A DNA stretch of 64,000 nt, taken from assembly GCA_002413745.1 (NCBI GenBank), contig DHXP01000039.1:62001-126000 (forward strand), in the 5' to 3' direction. Positions 1 to 10,400 of this stretch are shown piece by piece (the stretch's first letter is position 1; each line of letters starts with the position of its first letter). This DNA comes from Flavobacterium sp. UBA5153. Its GTDB lineage: Bacteria; Bacteroidota; Bacteroidia; Flavobacteriales; Flavobacteriaceae. The position numbers and the translations under genes are program-made. The notes beneath the pieces are model-generated. The model saw only the letters and a program-made list of their open reading frames with translations, was not told the origin of the DNA and ran no database searches.

Positions 1-1116
1 ACTGAGGCTTTCCAATGGGACACCCTCTGTTAAAAACATCGTTCCAAATGTATGCCTTGCTGTGTGAAAGGTCACTTTTTGTTCTGTAACAATCTTTAAT
101 TCCTGAATAAGCTTGTCTATATGACTGTTACAAATTTTGTTTGTAGGAACGGGGAAAATAGAATCATTTCTGGTAGTACCTTTGTATTTTTCAATAATTC
201 GTTTGGGTATCTCCATAAGTCTTACATTAGAAGCAACATCAGATTTTTGTCTTCGGCTTATAATCCAATCGTGACCATCAAAAAAGGATTGTATATTAGT
301 CCTTTTAAGTTGTTTAATATCGATATAAGATAACCCTGTGAAACAGCTGAATACAAAAAGATCCTTTACAAGTTCATAATGTTGTTTTGAAGGATTGTGT
401 AATAAAAGGGATTCTACGTGTTCTTTAAGTAGATAACTACGGTCATTTTCTTTCATAGAGATTTCATAATCTTCAAAAGGATTTATCCTGATAAGACTAT
501 TCTTGACAGCTATTTCTGCAACACGATAGAGTGGCATCGTATATACCCAAACAGTATTATGTTTGCATTCTTTGTCTATTCTAAGGAAGAAATCAAATTC
601 CCTAATAAAATCACAGGTCAATTCCCGAAACGCCATATCATCACGATGATACCTGCTTTTTATAAATTCTGCGACGTGGTTATAGACAATTTTGTATTTG
701 TAGTAGGTGCTTTTGGAGCGTTCTCCTTTATCCACCATTTTTCCAAAATCCTCATTGTTCTTTTTAAATACTTTCAGTAAGGAATCGTCCATAACACCAA
801 CACCGAGAAATGCGAGTTTTAGCTTTTCTGCCGTGACAAAACCCTCCTGTTTCAGCATATCTTCATAAATAGTGTCGATACGTCCCCGTATGTTATCCAA
901 TTTTTGGTTAATGCTCAATGCTTTGACACTTTTGCCCTCAACTCTTCCATACTTTAAATCCCAATTATTGGAGTTAATTTCTAACTTTGTTCCCAAAGTC
1001 TTAGCTGCTCCATCAATGGTAATGCGTGCCATAATGGGAGCGTTACCGTTCTTTTTCGGTTCATTCTTTTTCAGATAGAAAAGCAGTTTAAACGTAGATT
1101 TTTTCGTCTGTTCCAT
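1..1116 (-). CDS. Tyrosine-type site-specific integrase (3' end outside window)
   Basis: The frame opens at an ATG at 1116 and stays open to base 1, giving 372 residues without a stop, so the C-terminus lies outside the window. The N-terminus (MEQTKKSTFKLLFYLKKN) resembles the arm-type DNA-binding domain of Bacteroidota integrases, and a SAM-like core-binding domain follows. Near the window edge HTARHTFGT gives the HxxR box of the catalytic domain; the nucleophilic Tyr must be further left. The box where the first catalytic Arg normally sits reads FTGLSYIDIKQL, with Ser in its place; this is known for IntDOT-type enzymes of conjugative transposons. The gene points left, so the element it mobilises probably extends to the left. 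Confidence 0.9.
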   Translation of the reverse strand, partial: MEQTKKSTFKLLFYLKKNEPKKNGNAPIMARITIDGAAKTLGTKLEINSNNWDLKYGRVEGKSVKALSINQKLDNIRGRIDTIYEDMLKQEGFVTAEKLKLAFLGVGVMDDSLLKVFKKNNEDFGKMVDKGERSKSTYYKYKIVYNHVAEFIKSRYHRDDMAFRELTCDFIREFDFFLRIDKECKHNTVWVYTMPLYRVAEIAVKNSLIRINPFEDYEISMKENDRSYLLKEHVESLLLHNPSKQHYELVKDLFVFSCFTGLSYIDIKQLKRTNIQSFFDGHDWIISRRQKSDVASNVRLMEIPKRIIEKYKGTTRNDSIFPVPTNKICNSHIDKLIQELKIVTEQKVTFHTARHTFGTMFLTEGVPLESLS

Positions 1117-1474
1117 AACTCAAATGTTTAATGTTTAAAATTAAATTACTTTGAGTTACAAGGGAATATGAAAAAGAGTGCAAAACACTGAAATATAATT
1201 AGTTAAACCCTATAGTTACCTTTATCAATCGGTAACGAATTAGTAACCTAACTTTGTGTTTTCACGACCAAAACGTATCAGACACCGAGTTCCAAACTAA
1301 GACTACTCTTTTAGAAAGCATTGTATAGCAACGGTTTTAATCGTTTTGCTTACTTTTGCTTTTTACTAATCTTTTTTAAATAAAAAGCGTCAAATTTTAT
1401 GTAAATGAATAGTATAAAAGACTCCTTTTTAACCCAAGTCTTCTATCTTTGTATAACAGAATAAATTTAAAATA
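1117..1474. other. Intergenic region between integrase and maeB; possible element boundary
   Basis: About 358 bases without a supported gene. It contains a second promoter-like box, TAACTTTG at 1249-1256, about 195 bases upstream of the maeB box, and an imperfect stem with GCAACG and CGTTTTGC arms near 1328-1349. No tRNA was seen. If the integrase element ends here, its attachment site should lie in this stretch, but no repeated core can be identified from one end alone. Confidence 0.4.
1444..1451 (+). promoter_or_regulatory. Putative -7 box of the maeB promoter (TATCTTTG)
   Basis: TATCTTTG fits the Bacteroidota -7 consensus TAnnTTTG and lies 23 bases before the maeB ATG. The -33 element is weak. 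Confidence 0.5.
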
Positions 1475-3766
1475 ATGGACAAAAATAGCAAAAGAAGAGA
1501 AGCATTATTGTATCATGCAAAACCAACTCCAGGAAAAATTCAAGTGGTTCCCACCAAGAAATATGCCACCCAAAGAGACTTGTCTCTGGCCTATTCACCA
1601 GGTGTTGCCGAACCGTGTTTAGAAATTGCAAAGGATGTAAACAATGTTTATAAATATACTGCGAAGGGTAACCTGGTTGCAGTAATTACAAATGGAACTG
1701 CGGTTTTAGGGCTTGGCGACATTGGTCCGGAAGCTTCAAAACCAGTAATGGAAGGCAAGGGATTGTTGTTTAAAATTTTTGCTGGTATTGACGTGTTCGA
1801 TATTGAAATAGGAACAAAAAACATTGAAGAATTTATACAAACTGTCAAAAATATAGCGCCAACCTTCGGTGGGATTAATCTTGAAGACATCAAAGCACCA
1901 GAATCCTTTGAAATAGAAAGAAGACTAGTCGAAGAATTAAATATTCCGGTAATGCACGATGACCAGCACGGAACAGCTATCATATCATCGGCAGCCTTGT
2001 TGAATGCACTGGAATTGGCAGATAAAAAAGTCGAAGATGTAAAAATGGTAGTTTCAGGGGCGGGCTCTGCGGCTCTTGCTTGCGCTAATATGTATGTTTT
2101 GCTTGGAGTTAAACTAGAAAATATATTGATGTTTAACAGCAAGGGAGTTTTGACAAAAGACAATCCGTCATTATCGGTTTTGCAACAAAAATACGCCAAG
2201 GATATCAAACAAATAAGTCTTGAAGAGGCACTAACAAATGCTGATGTTTTCTTGGGATTGTCATCAGGAGACATTATGACTCCAAAAATGTTGTTGGGAA
2301 TGGCCAAAAATCCTATCGTTTTTGCGATGGCAAATCCAGACCCGGAAATAGGATATAATCTTGCTATAGCAACTCGTAAAGATGTTATTATGGCAACAGG
2401 ACGTTCTGACCATCCTAACCAAGTGAATAATGTTCTTGGTTTTCCTTATATTTTTCGTGGTGCACTTGATGTTAGAGCCACAAAAATCAACGAAGCTATG
2501 AAGATGGCAGCTGTTAAGGCATTGGCCGCTTTGGCAAAAGAGCATGTTCCTGAACAAGTGAATATTGCTTATGGTGCCACTAAATTGGTCTTTGGGCGCG
2601 AGTATATAATTCCTTCTCCTTTTGACCCGAGGTTGATAACCGTTGTTGCGCCAGCAGTTGCAAGAGCAGCAATGGAGTCAGGTGTTGCTTTACACCCAAT
2701 TCTCGATTGGAATAAATATGAAGAAGAACTTTTAGACCGTTTGGGGAATGAAAATAAAATGGTTCGATTGATTGCCAATAGGGCCAAAATGGATCCTAAA
2801 AGAATTGTTTTTGCCGAAGCCGATCATCTAGATGTGCTTAAAGCGGCTCAAATTGTATTTGAAGAAGGAATAGGTTTTCCCGTTTTATTAGGGAAAAAGG
2901 AAATTATTTTGGAATTAAAAAAAGAACTTGGTTTTGATGCTGATGTTCCAATTATTGATCCTAAAATTGATGAAGAGGAATCAAGAAGGAATAAATTTGC
3001 CAAAGCATATTGGAAAACGAGACAAAGAAGAGGAATATCTTTGTATGACGCGCAGAATTTGATGCGCGAAAGAAATTATTTTGCTGCCATGATGGTTAAT
3101 GAAGGCGAAGCAGATGGATTAGTAACAGGACATTCCAGAAGTTATTCTACGGTGGTTAAACCAATGTTGCAGCTTATTGGCAAAGCACCAGGGGTTTCTC
3201 TTGTGGCTACCACAAATATGATGATGACGGGTCGTGGCCCGATGTTTTTGTCCGATACAGCCATAAATATAAATCCATCAGCAGATGATTTGGCAAAAAT
3301 TGCAATTATGACAGCAAATACGGCTAAAATGTTTGGTATTGTTCCCGTAATTGCTATGGTGTCGTTTTCGAATTTTGGTTCTTCGACCAATGAAAGCGCA
3401 GCAAAAGTGAGAGAAGCAGTTGCCTATTTACATAAAAATCATCCAGACATGATTATTGACGGAGAAATTCAGGCTGATTTTGCTTTAAATTCCGAAATGT
3501 TGAAAGCCAAATTCCCTTTTTCTAGATTGGCTGGAAAAAAAGTGAATATCTTGATTTTTCCTAATCTTGACACCGCAAACATTACCTATAAACTCCTAAA
3601 AGAATTAAATAAAGTAGATTCTATAGGGCCAATTATGTTAGGAATGGCGAAACCAGTTCATATATTTCAATTGGGTGCAAGCGTGGAAGAAATGGTAAAT
3701 ATGGCAGCGATTGCAGTTATTGACGCACAGGAAAAAGAAAAGAAAAAAACAAAAGCAGCAAAATAA
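1475..3766 (+). CDS. maeB: NADP-dependent malic enzyme with C-terminal phosphotransacetylase-like domain
   Basis: 763 residues, the usual size of the fused MaeB family. The malic enzyme part covers roughly residues 15-420, with YSPGV at 40-44, the DDQHGTA motif at 162-168 and a Rossmann GAGSAA at 195-200. The remainder (about 430-755) is a phosphate acetyltransferase-like domain that in this family is mainly regulatory. The enzyme oxidatively decarboxylates malate to pyruvate with NADP in the cytoplasm, supplying NADPH and pyruvate. The start ATG follows a consensus promoter box closely. The gene is intact and stands alone, with its own upstream region and a gap before ruvA. Confidence 0.95.
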   Translation: MDKNSKRREALLYHAKPTPGKIQVVPTKKYATQRDLSLAYSPGVAEPCLEIAKDVNNVYKYTAKGNLVAVITNGTAVLGLGDIGPEASKPVMEGKGLLFKIFAGIDVFDIEIGTKNIEEFIQTVKNIAPTFGGINLEDIKAPESFEIERRLVEELNIPVMHDDQHGTAIISSAALLNALELADKKVEDVKMVVSGAGSAALACANMYVLLGVKLENILMFNSKGVLTKDNPSLSVLQQKYAKDIKQISLEEALTNADVFLGLSSGDIMTPKMLLGMAKNPIVFAMANPDPEIGYNLAIATRKDVIMATGRSDHPNQVNNVLGFPYIFRGALDVRATKINEAMKMAAVKALAALAKEHVPEQVNIAYGATKLVFGREYIIPSPFDPRLITVVAPAVARAAMESGVALHPILDWNKYEEELLDRLGNENKMVRLIANRAKMDPKRIVFAEADHLDVLKAAQIVFEEGIGFPVLLGKKEIILELKKELGFDADVPIIDPKIDEEESRRNKFAKAYWKTRQRRGISLYDAQNLMRERNYFAAMMVNEGEADGLVTGHSRSYSTVVKPMLQLIGKAPGVSLVATTNMMMTGRGPMFLSDTAININPSADDLAKIAIMTANTAKMFGIVPVIAMVSFSNFGSSTNESAAKVREAVAYLHKNHPDMIIDGEIQADFALNSEMLKAKFPFSRLAGKKVNILIFPNLDTANITYKLLKELNKVDSIGPIMLGMAKPVHIFQLGASVEEMVNMAAIAVIDAQEKEKKKTKAAK

Positions 3767-3822
3767 CTTTTGCATAATAGCCTCACTATACTAAATTTAG
3801 TAGTATTCTACATAAGTTTTGT

Positions 3823-3830
3823 TATATTTG
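3823..3830 (+). promoter_or_regulatory. Putative -7 box of the ruvA-sprA promoter (TATATTTG)
   Basis: TATATTTG matches TAnnTTTG and lies 18 bases before the ruvA start. It probably also drives sprA, which follows ruvA closely. Confidence 0.5.
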
Positions 3831-3848
3831 GAAACAAATAATTCATAG

Positions 3849-4430
3849 ATGATAGCACATTTGCAGGGAAAACTAGTAGAAAAAACACCAACACAAGTTA
3901 TTATTGATTGTGGAGGTGTTGGGTATCATGTGAATATTTCCTTGCATACCTATTCGTTGCTTCCTTCATCCGATTTTATAAAATTGTATACGCATCTTCA
4001 AATTAAAGAAGATGCGCATACTTTATTTGGATTTATGGAAAAATCGGAAAGAGAAATTTTTAAAATGCTATTGTCAGTTTCTGGAATTGGAGCCAGCATC
4101 GCCAGAACGATGTTGTCCTCATTGGATCCAAAACAAATTACGAATGCAATTGCTTCTGGCGATGTAGTCACGATTCAATCCATAAAAGGAATTGGCAGTA
4201 AAACGGCGCAAAGAGTAATACTTGATTTGAAAGAAAAAGTGCTAAAATTGTACGATTTAGACGAAGTTTTGATGTCGCAAAGCAATACAAATAGAGATGA
4301 GGCGTTATCTGCTTTGGAGGTTTTGGGTTTTGTTCGAAAAGCTTCCGAGAAGATAGTTGAAAAAATTGTAAAAGAAGATCCAGACAGTTCAGTTGAGACT
4401 ATTATTAAGAAGGCTTTAAAAAGCTTATGA
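3849..4430 (+). CDS. ruvA: Holliday junction branch migration protein RuvA
   Basis: 193 residues, typical for RuvA. The N-terminal OB-fold begins MIAHLQGKLVEK, and the middle carries two helix-hairpin-helix motifs (VSGIGASIARTML and IKGIGSKTAQRVILDLK) that contact the junction DNA. The C-terminal three-helix domain, which binds RuvB, is present (ALSALEVLGF onward). The tetramer holds the four-way junction flat while RuvB drives branch migration in recombinational repair. The next gene, sprA, starts within about 40 bases, so the two are likely co-transcribed; the pairing looks genomic rather than functional. Confidence 0.95.
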   Translation: MIAHLQGKLVEKTPTQVIIDCGGVGYHVNISLHTYSLLPSSDFIKLYTHLQIKEDAHTLFGFMEKSEREIFKMLLSVSGIGASIARTMLSSLDPKQITNAIASGDVVTIQSIKGIGSKTAQRVILDLKEKVLKLYDLDEVLMSQSNTNRDEALSALEVLGFVRKASEKIVEKIVKEDPDSSVETIIKKALKSL

Positions 4431-4466
4431 AAGTTGAAAATACAGTACTTAAAAAATGCCCAATTT

Positions 4467-7400
4467 ATGTTAAAAATTTGTACATTTTTGTTGGCTTTAT
4501 TTTGTGTTTTTGTGTCGCAAGCCCAAGTAAAACAGGTAGTCCAGGATACAACTAAAACTGGTTTTTCCATTGGGAAAATCCAAATCAAAGACCCTAAAAG
4601 TATTCTTTCGGCTTATACCTATGATCCAGTTACCGATAGGTATGTTTATACCAATACAATTGATGGGTTTTCTACCAATTATCCTGTTATATTGACTCCA
4701 AAAGAATATGAAGCGCTTGTTTTGAAAGAATCTATGCGCAATTATTTCAAGAAAAAACTAGATGCCATAGATGGGAAAAAAGAAGGCAGCGAAGCCGCCA
4801 AGAAAGACTTATTGCCAAGATATTATGTAAAATCTGGACTTTTTGAATCTGTTTTTGGAAGTAACACCATCGATGTAAAGCCCACGGGATCTGTAGAAAT
4901 GGATTTTGGAGTTCGTTATACAAAACAAGACAACCCTTCGTTTTCTCCCAGAAATAGATCGAGCACCACTTTTGATTTCAACCAAAGGATAAGCATGAGT
5001 TTGATGGGAAAAGTGGGGACACGACTTAATGTGAATGCTAATTATGATACCCAATCCACTTTTGCTTTTCAAAATTTAATCAAGTTGGAATATGCCCCTT
5101 CAGAAGATGATATTATTCAAAAAATTGAAGTGGGAAATGTAAGTATGCCTCTAAACAGTTCTTTGATTAGGGGAGCGCAGAGTTTATTTGGAGTAAAAAC
5201 CCAATTGCAATTTGGTAAAACTACTGTTACAGGTGTTTTTTCGGAACAAAAATCGAAAACAAAAAGTATAGTTGCACAAGGTGGCGGAACGATTCAGGAC
5301 TTTGATATGTATGCGCTTGATTATGATAATGACAGACACTTTTTCCTGTCGCAATATTTCAGGAACAAATACGATGCATCACTGAAAAACTATCCTTTTA
5401 TTGATAGTAGAGTCCAAATTTCACGGTTGGAAGTTTGGATTACCAACAAACAAAATCGAGTAAATACCACAAGCAACAATTTAAGAAATATTATTGCGCT
5501 CCAGGATTTAGGGGAAGGGCAATTAACGGGTTTGCCAGATAATGAAGTGGTTGTGTTGGATCCTTCAACCGGAATTTTCAACAACCCAATCGATTCTCCT
5601 TCCGACAATTCAAATAATGACTATGACCCAGCCCAAATAATTGCCGGGACTGGTTTATTGAATAAAAATATACGAGAAATAGCCACTTCAAATTCGGGAT
5701 TTAATACCACCGTGAGCGAAGGCCAGGATTACTCCAAACTAGAAAATGCCAGAAAATTGAACCCCAATGAATATACATTTAATCCTCAATTAGGCTATGT
5801 TTCCCTGCAACAACGATTAGCCAATGACGAGGTTCTTGCCGTAGCTTATCAATATACCATTGGTGATAAAGTGTATCAAGTGGGAGAATTTGGCAATGAT
5901 GGAGTAGATGCTACTTTAGTAACTGGAAACACCCCTTCAAATAAGGCGATTATAACGCAAAGTTTGATATTGAAAATGCTGAAAAGTAATTTGACCAATG
6001 TCAAAAATCCGGTTTGGAACCTGATGATGAAAAACATTTATCAAATTCCGGGAGCCTATCAAGTGAAACAGGAAGATTTTAGATTTAATATTCTTTACAC
6101 CGATCCATCTCCTTTAAATTATATATCTGAAGTTGACCCAGTTGTAAGTCCTTTTCCAGATAAAAACAATCCAAACTTAATACCCCCAAAACCTTATACT
6201 ATTACCAGCACGCCTTTACTTGAAGTTTTCAATTTAGACAATTTAAATTATAACAATGATAAGCAAATTGGGGGCGATGGGTTCTTCGATTTTGTGCCGG
6301 GATTGACAATAGATTCTCAAAACGGAAGAATAATATTTACGACCAAAGAACCTTTTGGAGAATTATTGTTTTCAAAATTATCAAATAAAGATGCGAATGG
6401 AAACCCTATAGAAAATTATAGTGATGTAAACACCTATAATCCAAATCAAAAGAAATACGTATTTCGAAATATGTATCGCAACACGCAATCCGGGGCTTTA
6501 CAAGATAGCGATAAGAACAAATTCCTATTAAGGGGTAAATACAAATCTTCTGGAGGCGAAGGAATACCCATTGGTGCTTTCAACGTTCCCAGGGGTTCGG
6601 TAGTCGTTACTGCCGGAGGAAGGGTTTTGGTTGAAGGAATCGATTATAGCGTGAATTATCAATTGGGAAGAGTGCAAATTTTGGATCCATCCCTTCAAGC
6701 TTCGAACACGCCCATTAATGTGTCACTAGAAAATAATTCTGTTTTTGGCCAGCAAACCCGAAGGTTTATGGGAGTAAACGTGGAACATAAAATTTCCGAT
6801 AAATTTTTGGTTGGGGCGACTTTCCTTAAAATGACCGAAAAACCTTTTACACAAAAATCCAGTTTTGGACAGGAATCCGTAAACAATACCATTTTTGGAT
6901 TGAACACTAATTATTCAACCGAAATTCCTTTCTTGACCCGATTAGTCAATAAATTACCAAATCTTGATACGGATGTGCCTTCCAATCTTTCGGTAAGGGG
7001 AGAAATTGCATTTTTGAAACCTGACACACCAAAGGCAGACAGTTTTCAAGGGGAATCAACCATATATGTGGACGATTTTGAAGGTTCGCAGTCGACCATT
7101 GATATGCGATCTGCATACGCTTGGAGTTTAGCATCTACCCCCGTAAACGACACTCAAAGTCCCTATAATTTTAATGCAAGCGCAAACGATTTGAGTTATG
7201 GTTTTAAAAGAGCCAAACTGGCTTGGTACTCCATTGACCCTATATTTTATACCCAAAAACCGTCAGGTATTTCAAATGATGATTTGTCATTAAATACCAC
7301 CAGAAGAATTTTTAGCCAAGAATTATATCCAAATACGGATATTGCACAGGGACAATCGCAGGTTGTAAACACCCTGGATTTAAGTTATTATCCTTCGGAA

Positions 7401-10400
7401 AGGGGGCCATATAATAATGGTTTGAATGTTGCCACAAATCCGGCAGCTAATTTTGGAGGTATTATGCGCTCATTAAATTCAACTAATTTCGAACAGGGAA
7501 ATGTGGAATATATACAGTTTTGGGTGTTGGATCCTTATGTGGGAAAAGGCGAAATCCCACCAACCAATACGGGTAAAATTTATTTCAATTTAGGAGAAAT
7601 ATCAGAGGATATATTAAAAGATGGAAGGAAACAATATGAAAACGGACTTGGTCCAGACCAAATATTGGTAAACCCAAAACCAATATGGGGTAATGTGCCA
7701 GCTTCGCAATCTTTAATTTATGCTTTTGATACCAATGCAGCCAATAGAACCAATCAGGATATAGGATTGGATGGTTTGTCCGATGCCGATGAAGGGGCGA
7801 CCTATACAAATTTTGCCTCTGAACCGGATCCGGCAGCGGATGATTATACCTATTATTTGAAAGCCACGGGAAGCGTTTTAGACCGATACAAAAACTATAA
7901 TGGCACCGACGGAAACTCTGCCGTTGACATTAATGATGCCAATAGAGGTTCATCAACCGTTCCTGATGTAGAAGACATCAACAGGGATAATACCATGAAT
8001 ACCATCAATGCCTATTACGAATACAGCATCGATGTGAAACCAAATATGAGCATTGGACAAAACTACATTACCGATATAAGAAATACCCAAGCACCCTTGC
8101 CTGACGGATCAACAACCGATGCCAGATGGATTCAGTTTAAGATACCCGTTTCACAACCCGAAAACACTATTGGAAACATTTCCGATTTTAGATCGATTCG
8201 TTTTATGAGAATGTTCATGACGGGTTTCAATGACAAGGTGACCGTTCGTTTTGGTGCTTTGGATTTAGTAAGGGGAGAATGGAGAAGATATACCAATACA
8301 CTCGATTTTAATGATCCAAACGTAGCCGATGATGGAACAAATTTAGACGTACTGGCTGTAAATGTTCAGGAAAATAACGAAAGATGCCCCATAAATTATA
8401 TTATTCCTCCTGGAGTGCAACGCGAACAATTGTATAATAACAATACAATCATCAATCAAAATGAGCAATCGCTATCGTTGAGAGTATCTGGAAAAGGATT
8501 GGAACCAGAAGATTCAAGGGCTGTTTTTAAAAACGTGAGCATTGATATGCGTCAGTTCAAGAAATTAAAAATGTTTTTGCATGCGGAATCCTTGCCCAAC
8601 GAAATCGTTCTTCAGGACAATCAAATGGTAGGTTTCATTCGTTTTGGAAATGATTTTACCCAAAATTTTTACCAAATCGAAATTCCTTTAAAAGTCACCA
8701 CACCTTCGGCTACATCAAGTTCTAATTGTTCTCCTTTGAGTGCAGAAACGGTTTGGCCAGAAGAAAATCAAATTGATTTGTCCTTGGCATTATTGACCAA
8801 ATTAAAGATTCTGGCAATGAGTGTAAATCCAAGCACACTGCCTCTCGACGGAATTTATTATCAAAATGAAGACGAGCTTGATCCATCATTGGCGGGTAAA
8901 ACTAATAAATTGAGATTAGGAATAAAAGGAAATCCTAATTTTGGATTAGCGCGAACCTTGATGGTTGGTGTAAAAAGTAATGAAACGCATCAAGACATCA
9001 AAGGGGAGGTTTGGTTCAACGAACTTCGTTTGGCCAGTATGGATAATCATGGAGGAATGGCCGCCGTATTGAATGTGGACTCCAATCTTGCTGATTTTGC
9101 GACAGTTTCTGCCACAGGGAAGAAGAGTACCATTGGTTTTGGAGCATTGGAACAAGGATCAAATGAAAGAAGTCGTGAAGACACGCAACAATATAATATA
9201 GTTACCAATATAAATTTGGGAAAATTGCTGCCTCCAAAATGGGGAATTAATTTGCCCTTTAATTATGCCATTGGGGAAGAAAACATAACTCCGGAATATG
9301 ATCCTTTTAATCAAGATATCAAACTAAAACAGTTGTTGGATAATACTGCCGATAAAGCAGAAAGAGACAATTTTGCACGCAGGGCCATTGATTACACAAA
9401 ACGTAGAAGCATCAATTTTATTGGAGTAAGAAAGCAAAGAAGTCCTGAACAAAAACAACATGTTTATGACCCGGAAAATTTCACTTTTTCCCAGTCCTAT
9501 AACGAAGTGGAACGCCATGATTTTGAAATCGAGGAATATAAGGATCAGCAGGCAAACACATCTGTTGATTATGCGTATAGTTTCCAGCCTAAAACAATTG
9601 AGCCATTCAAAAAAACGAAATTCATGAAAAAAAGTGATTATTGGAAATTACTGAGTGATTTCAATTTTAATTATTTGCCTTCAAACGTATCTTTTAACAC
9701 TAATATCATTCGACAATACAACCGCCAGCAATTTAGACAGGTAGATGTACAAGGTATTGGTCTCGATCCAATGTACAGAAGAAACTTTGGATTCAATTAT
9801 CAATATGGGTTTAATTATAATTTGACAAAATCCTTGAAATTAAATTATACGGCATCATCCAGTAATATTGTAAGAAACTATTTGAACCAAGACAATGAAC
9901 CTATAGATACTTTTACAATATGGGATAGTTATTGGGATATTGGAAATCCAAATCAACATATGCAACAATTAGTGGTAAATTATGAATTGCCAATTAATAA
10001 AATACCGTTGTTTAGTTTTATAAAAGCCAATTATTCCTATACTGGCGACTACAGTTGGCAACGAGCATCCACGGCATTGTCTGAAATAAATATTGGAGGA
10101 AATACTTATGATTTGGGGAATACCATCCAAAATGCAAACTCTCATAATTTGAACGCTGCCTTTAATATGGATGCATTTTATAAATATTTGGGATTGTCAA
10201 AAAGCTCAAAATTAGCATCCAAACCAAAAACCACCATTCCCAAACCTGGAGAAAAAATAGTAAATACCAATGTGCAAACTGAAAAAAACAATGTATTTGT
10301 AGATGGATTTATCGGGGTTTTAACCAGCGTGAAAAACATTCAAATCAATTATACCCAAAACAGCGGTACGGTTTTGCCCGGATATACGCCAAGTATTGGA

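Noticed and set aside
1648..2787. Long minus-strand frames inside maeB
   Set aside because: They are shadows of an intact, strongly conserved coding sequence on the plus strand.
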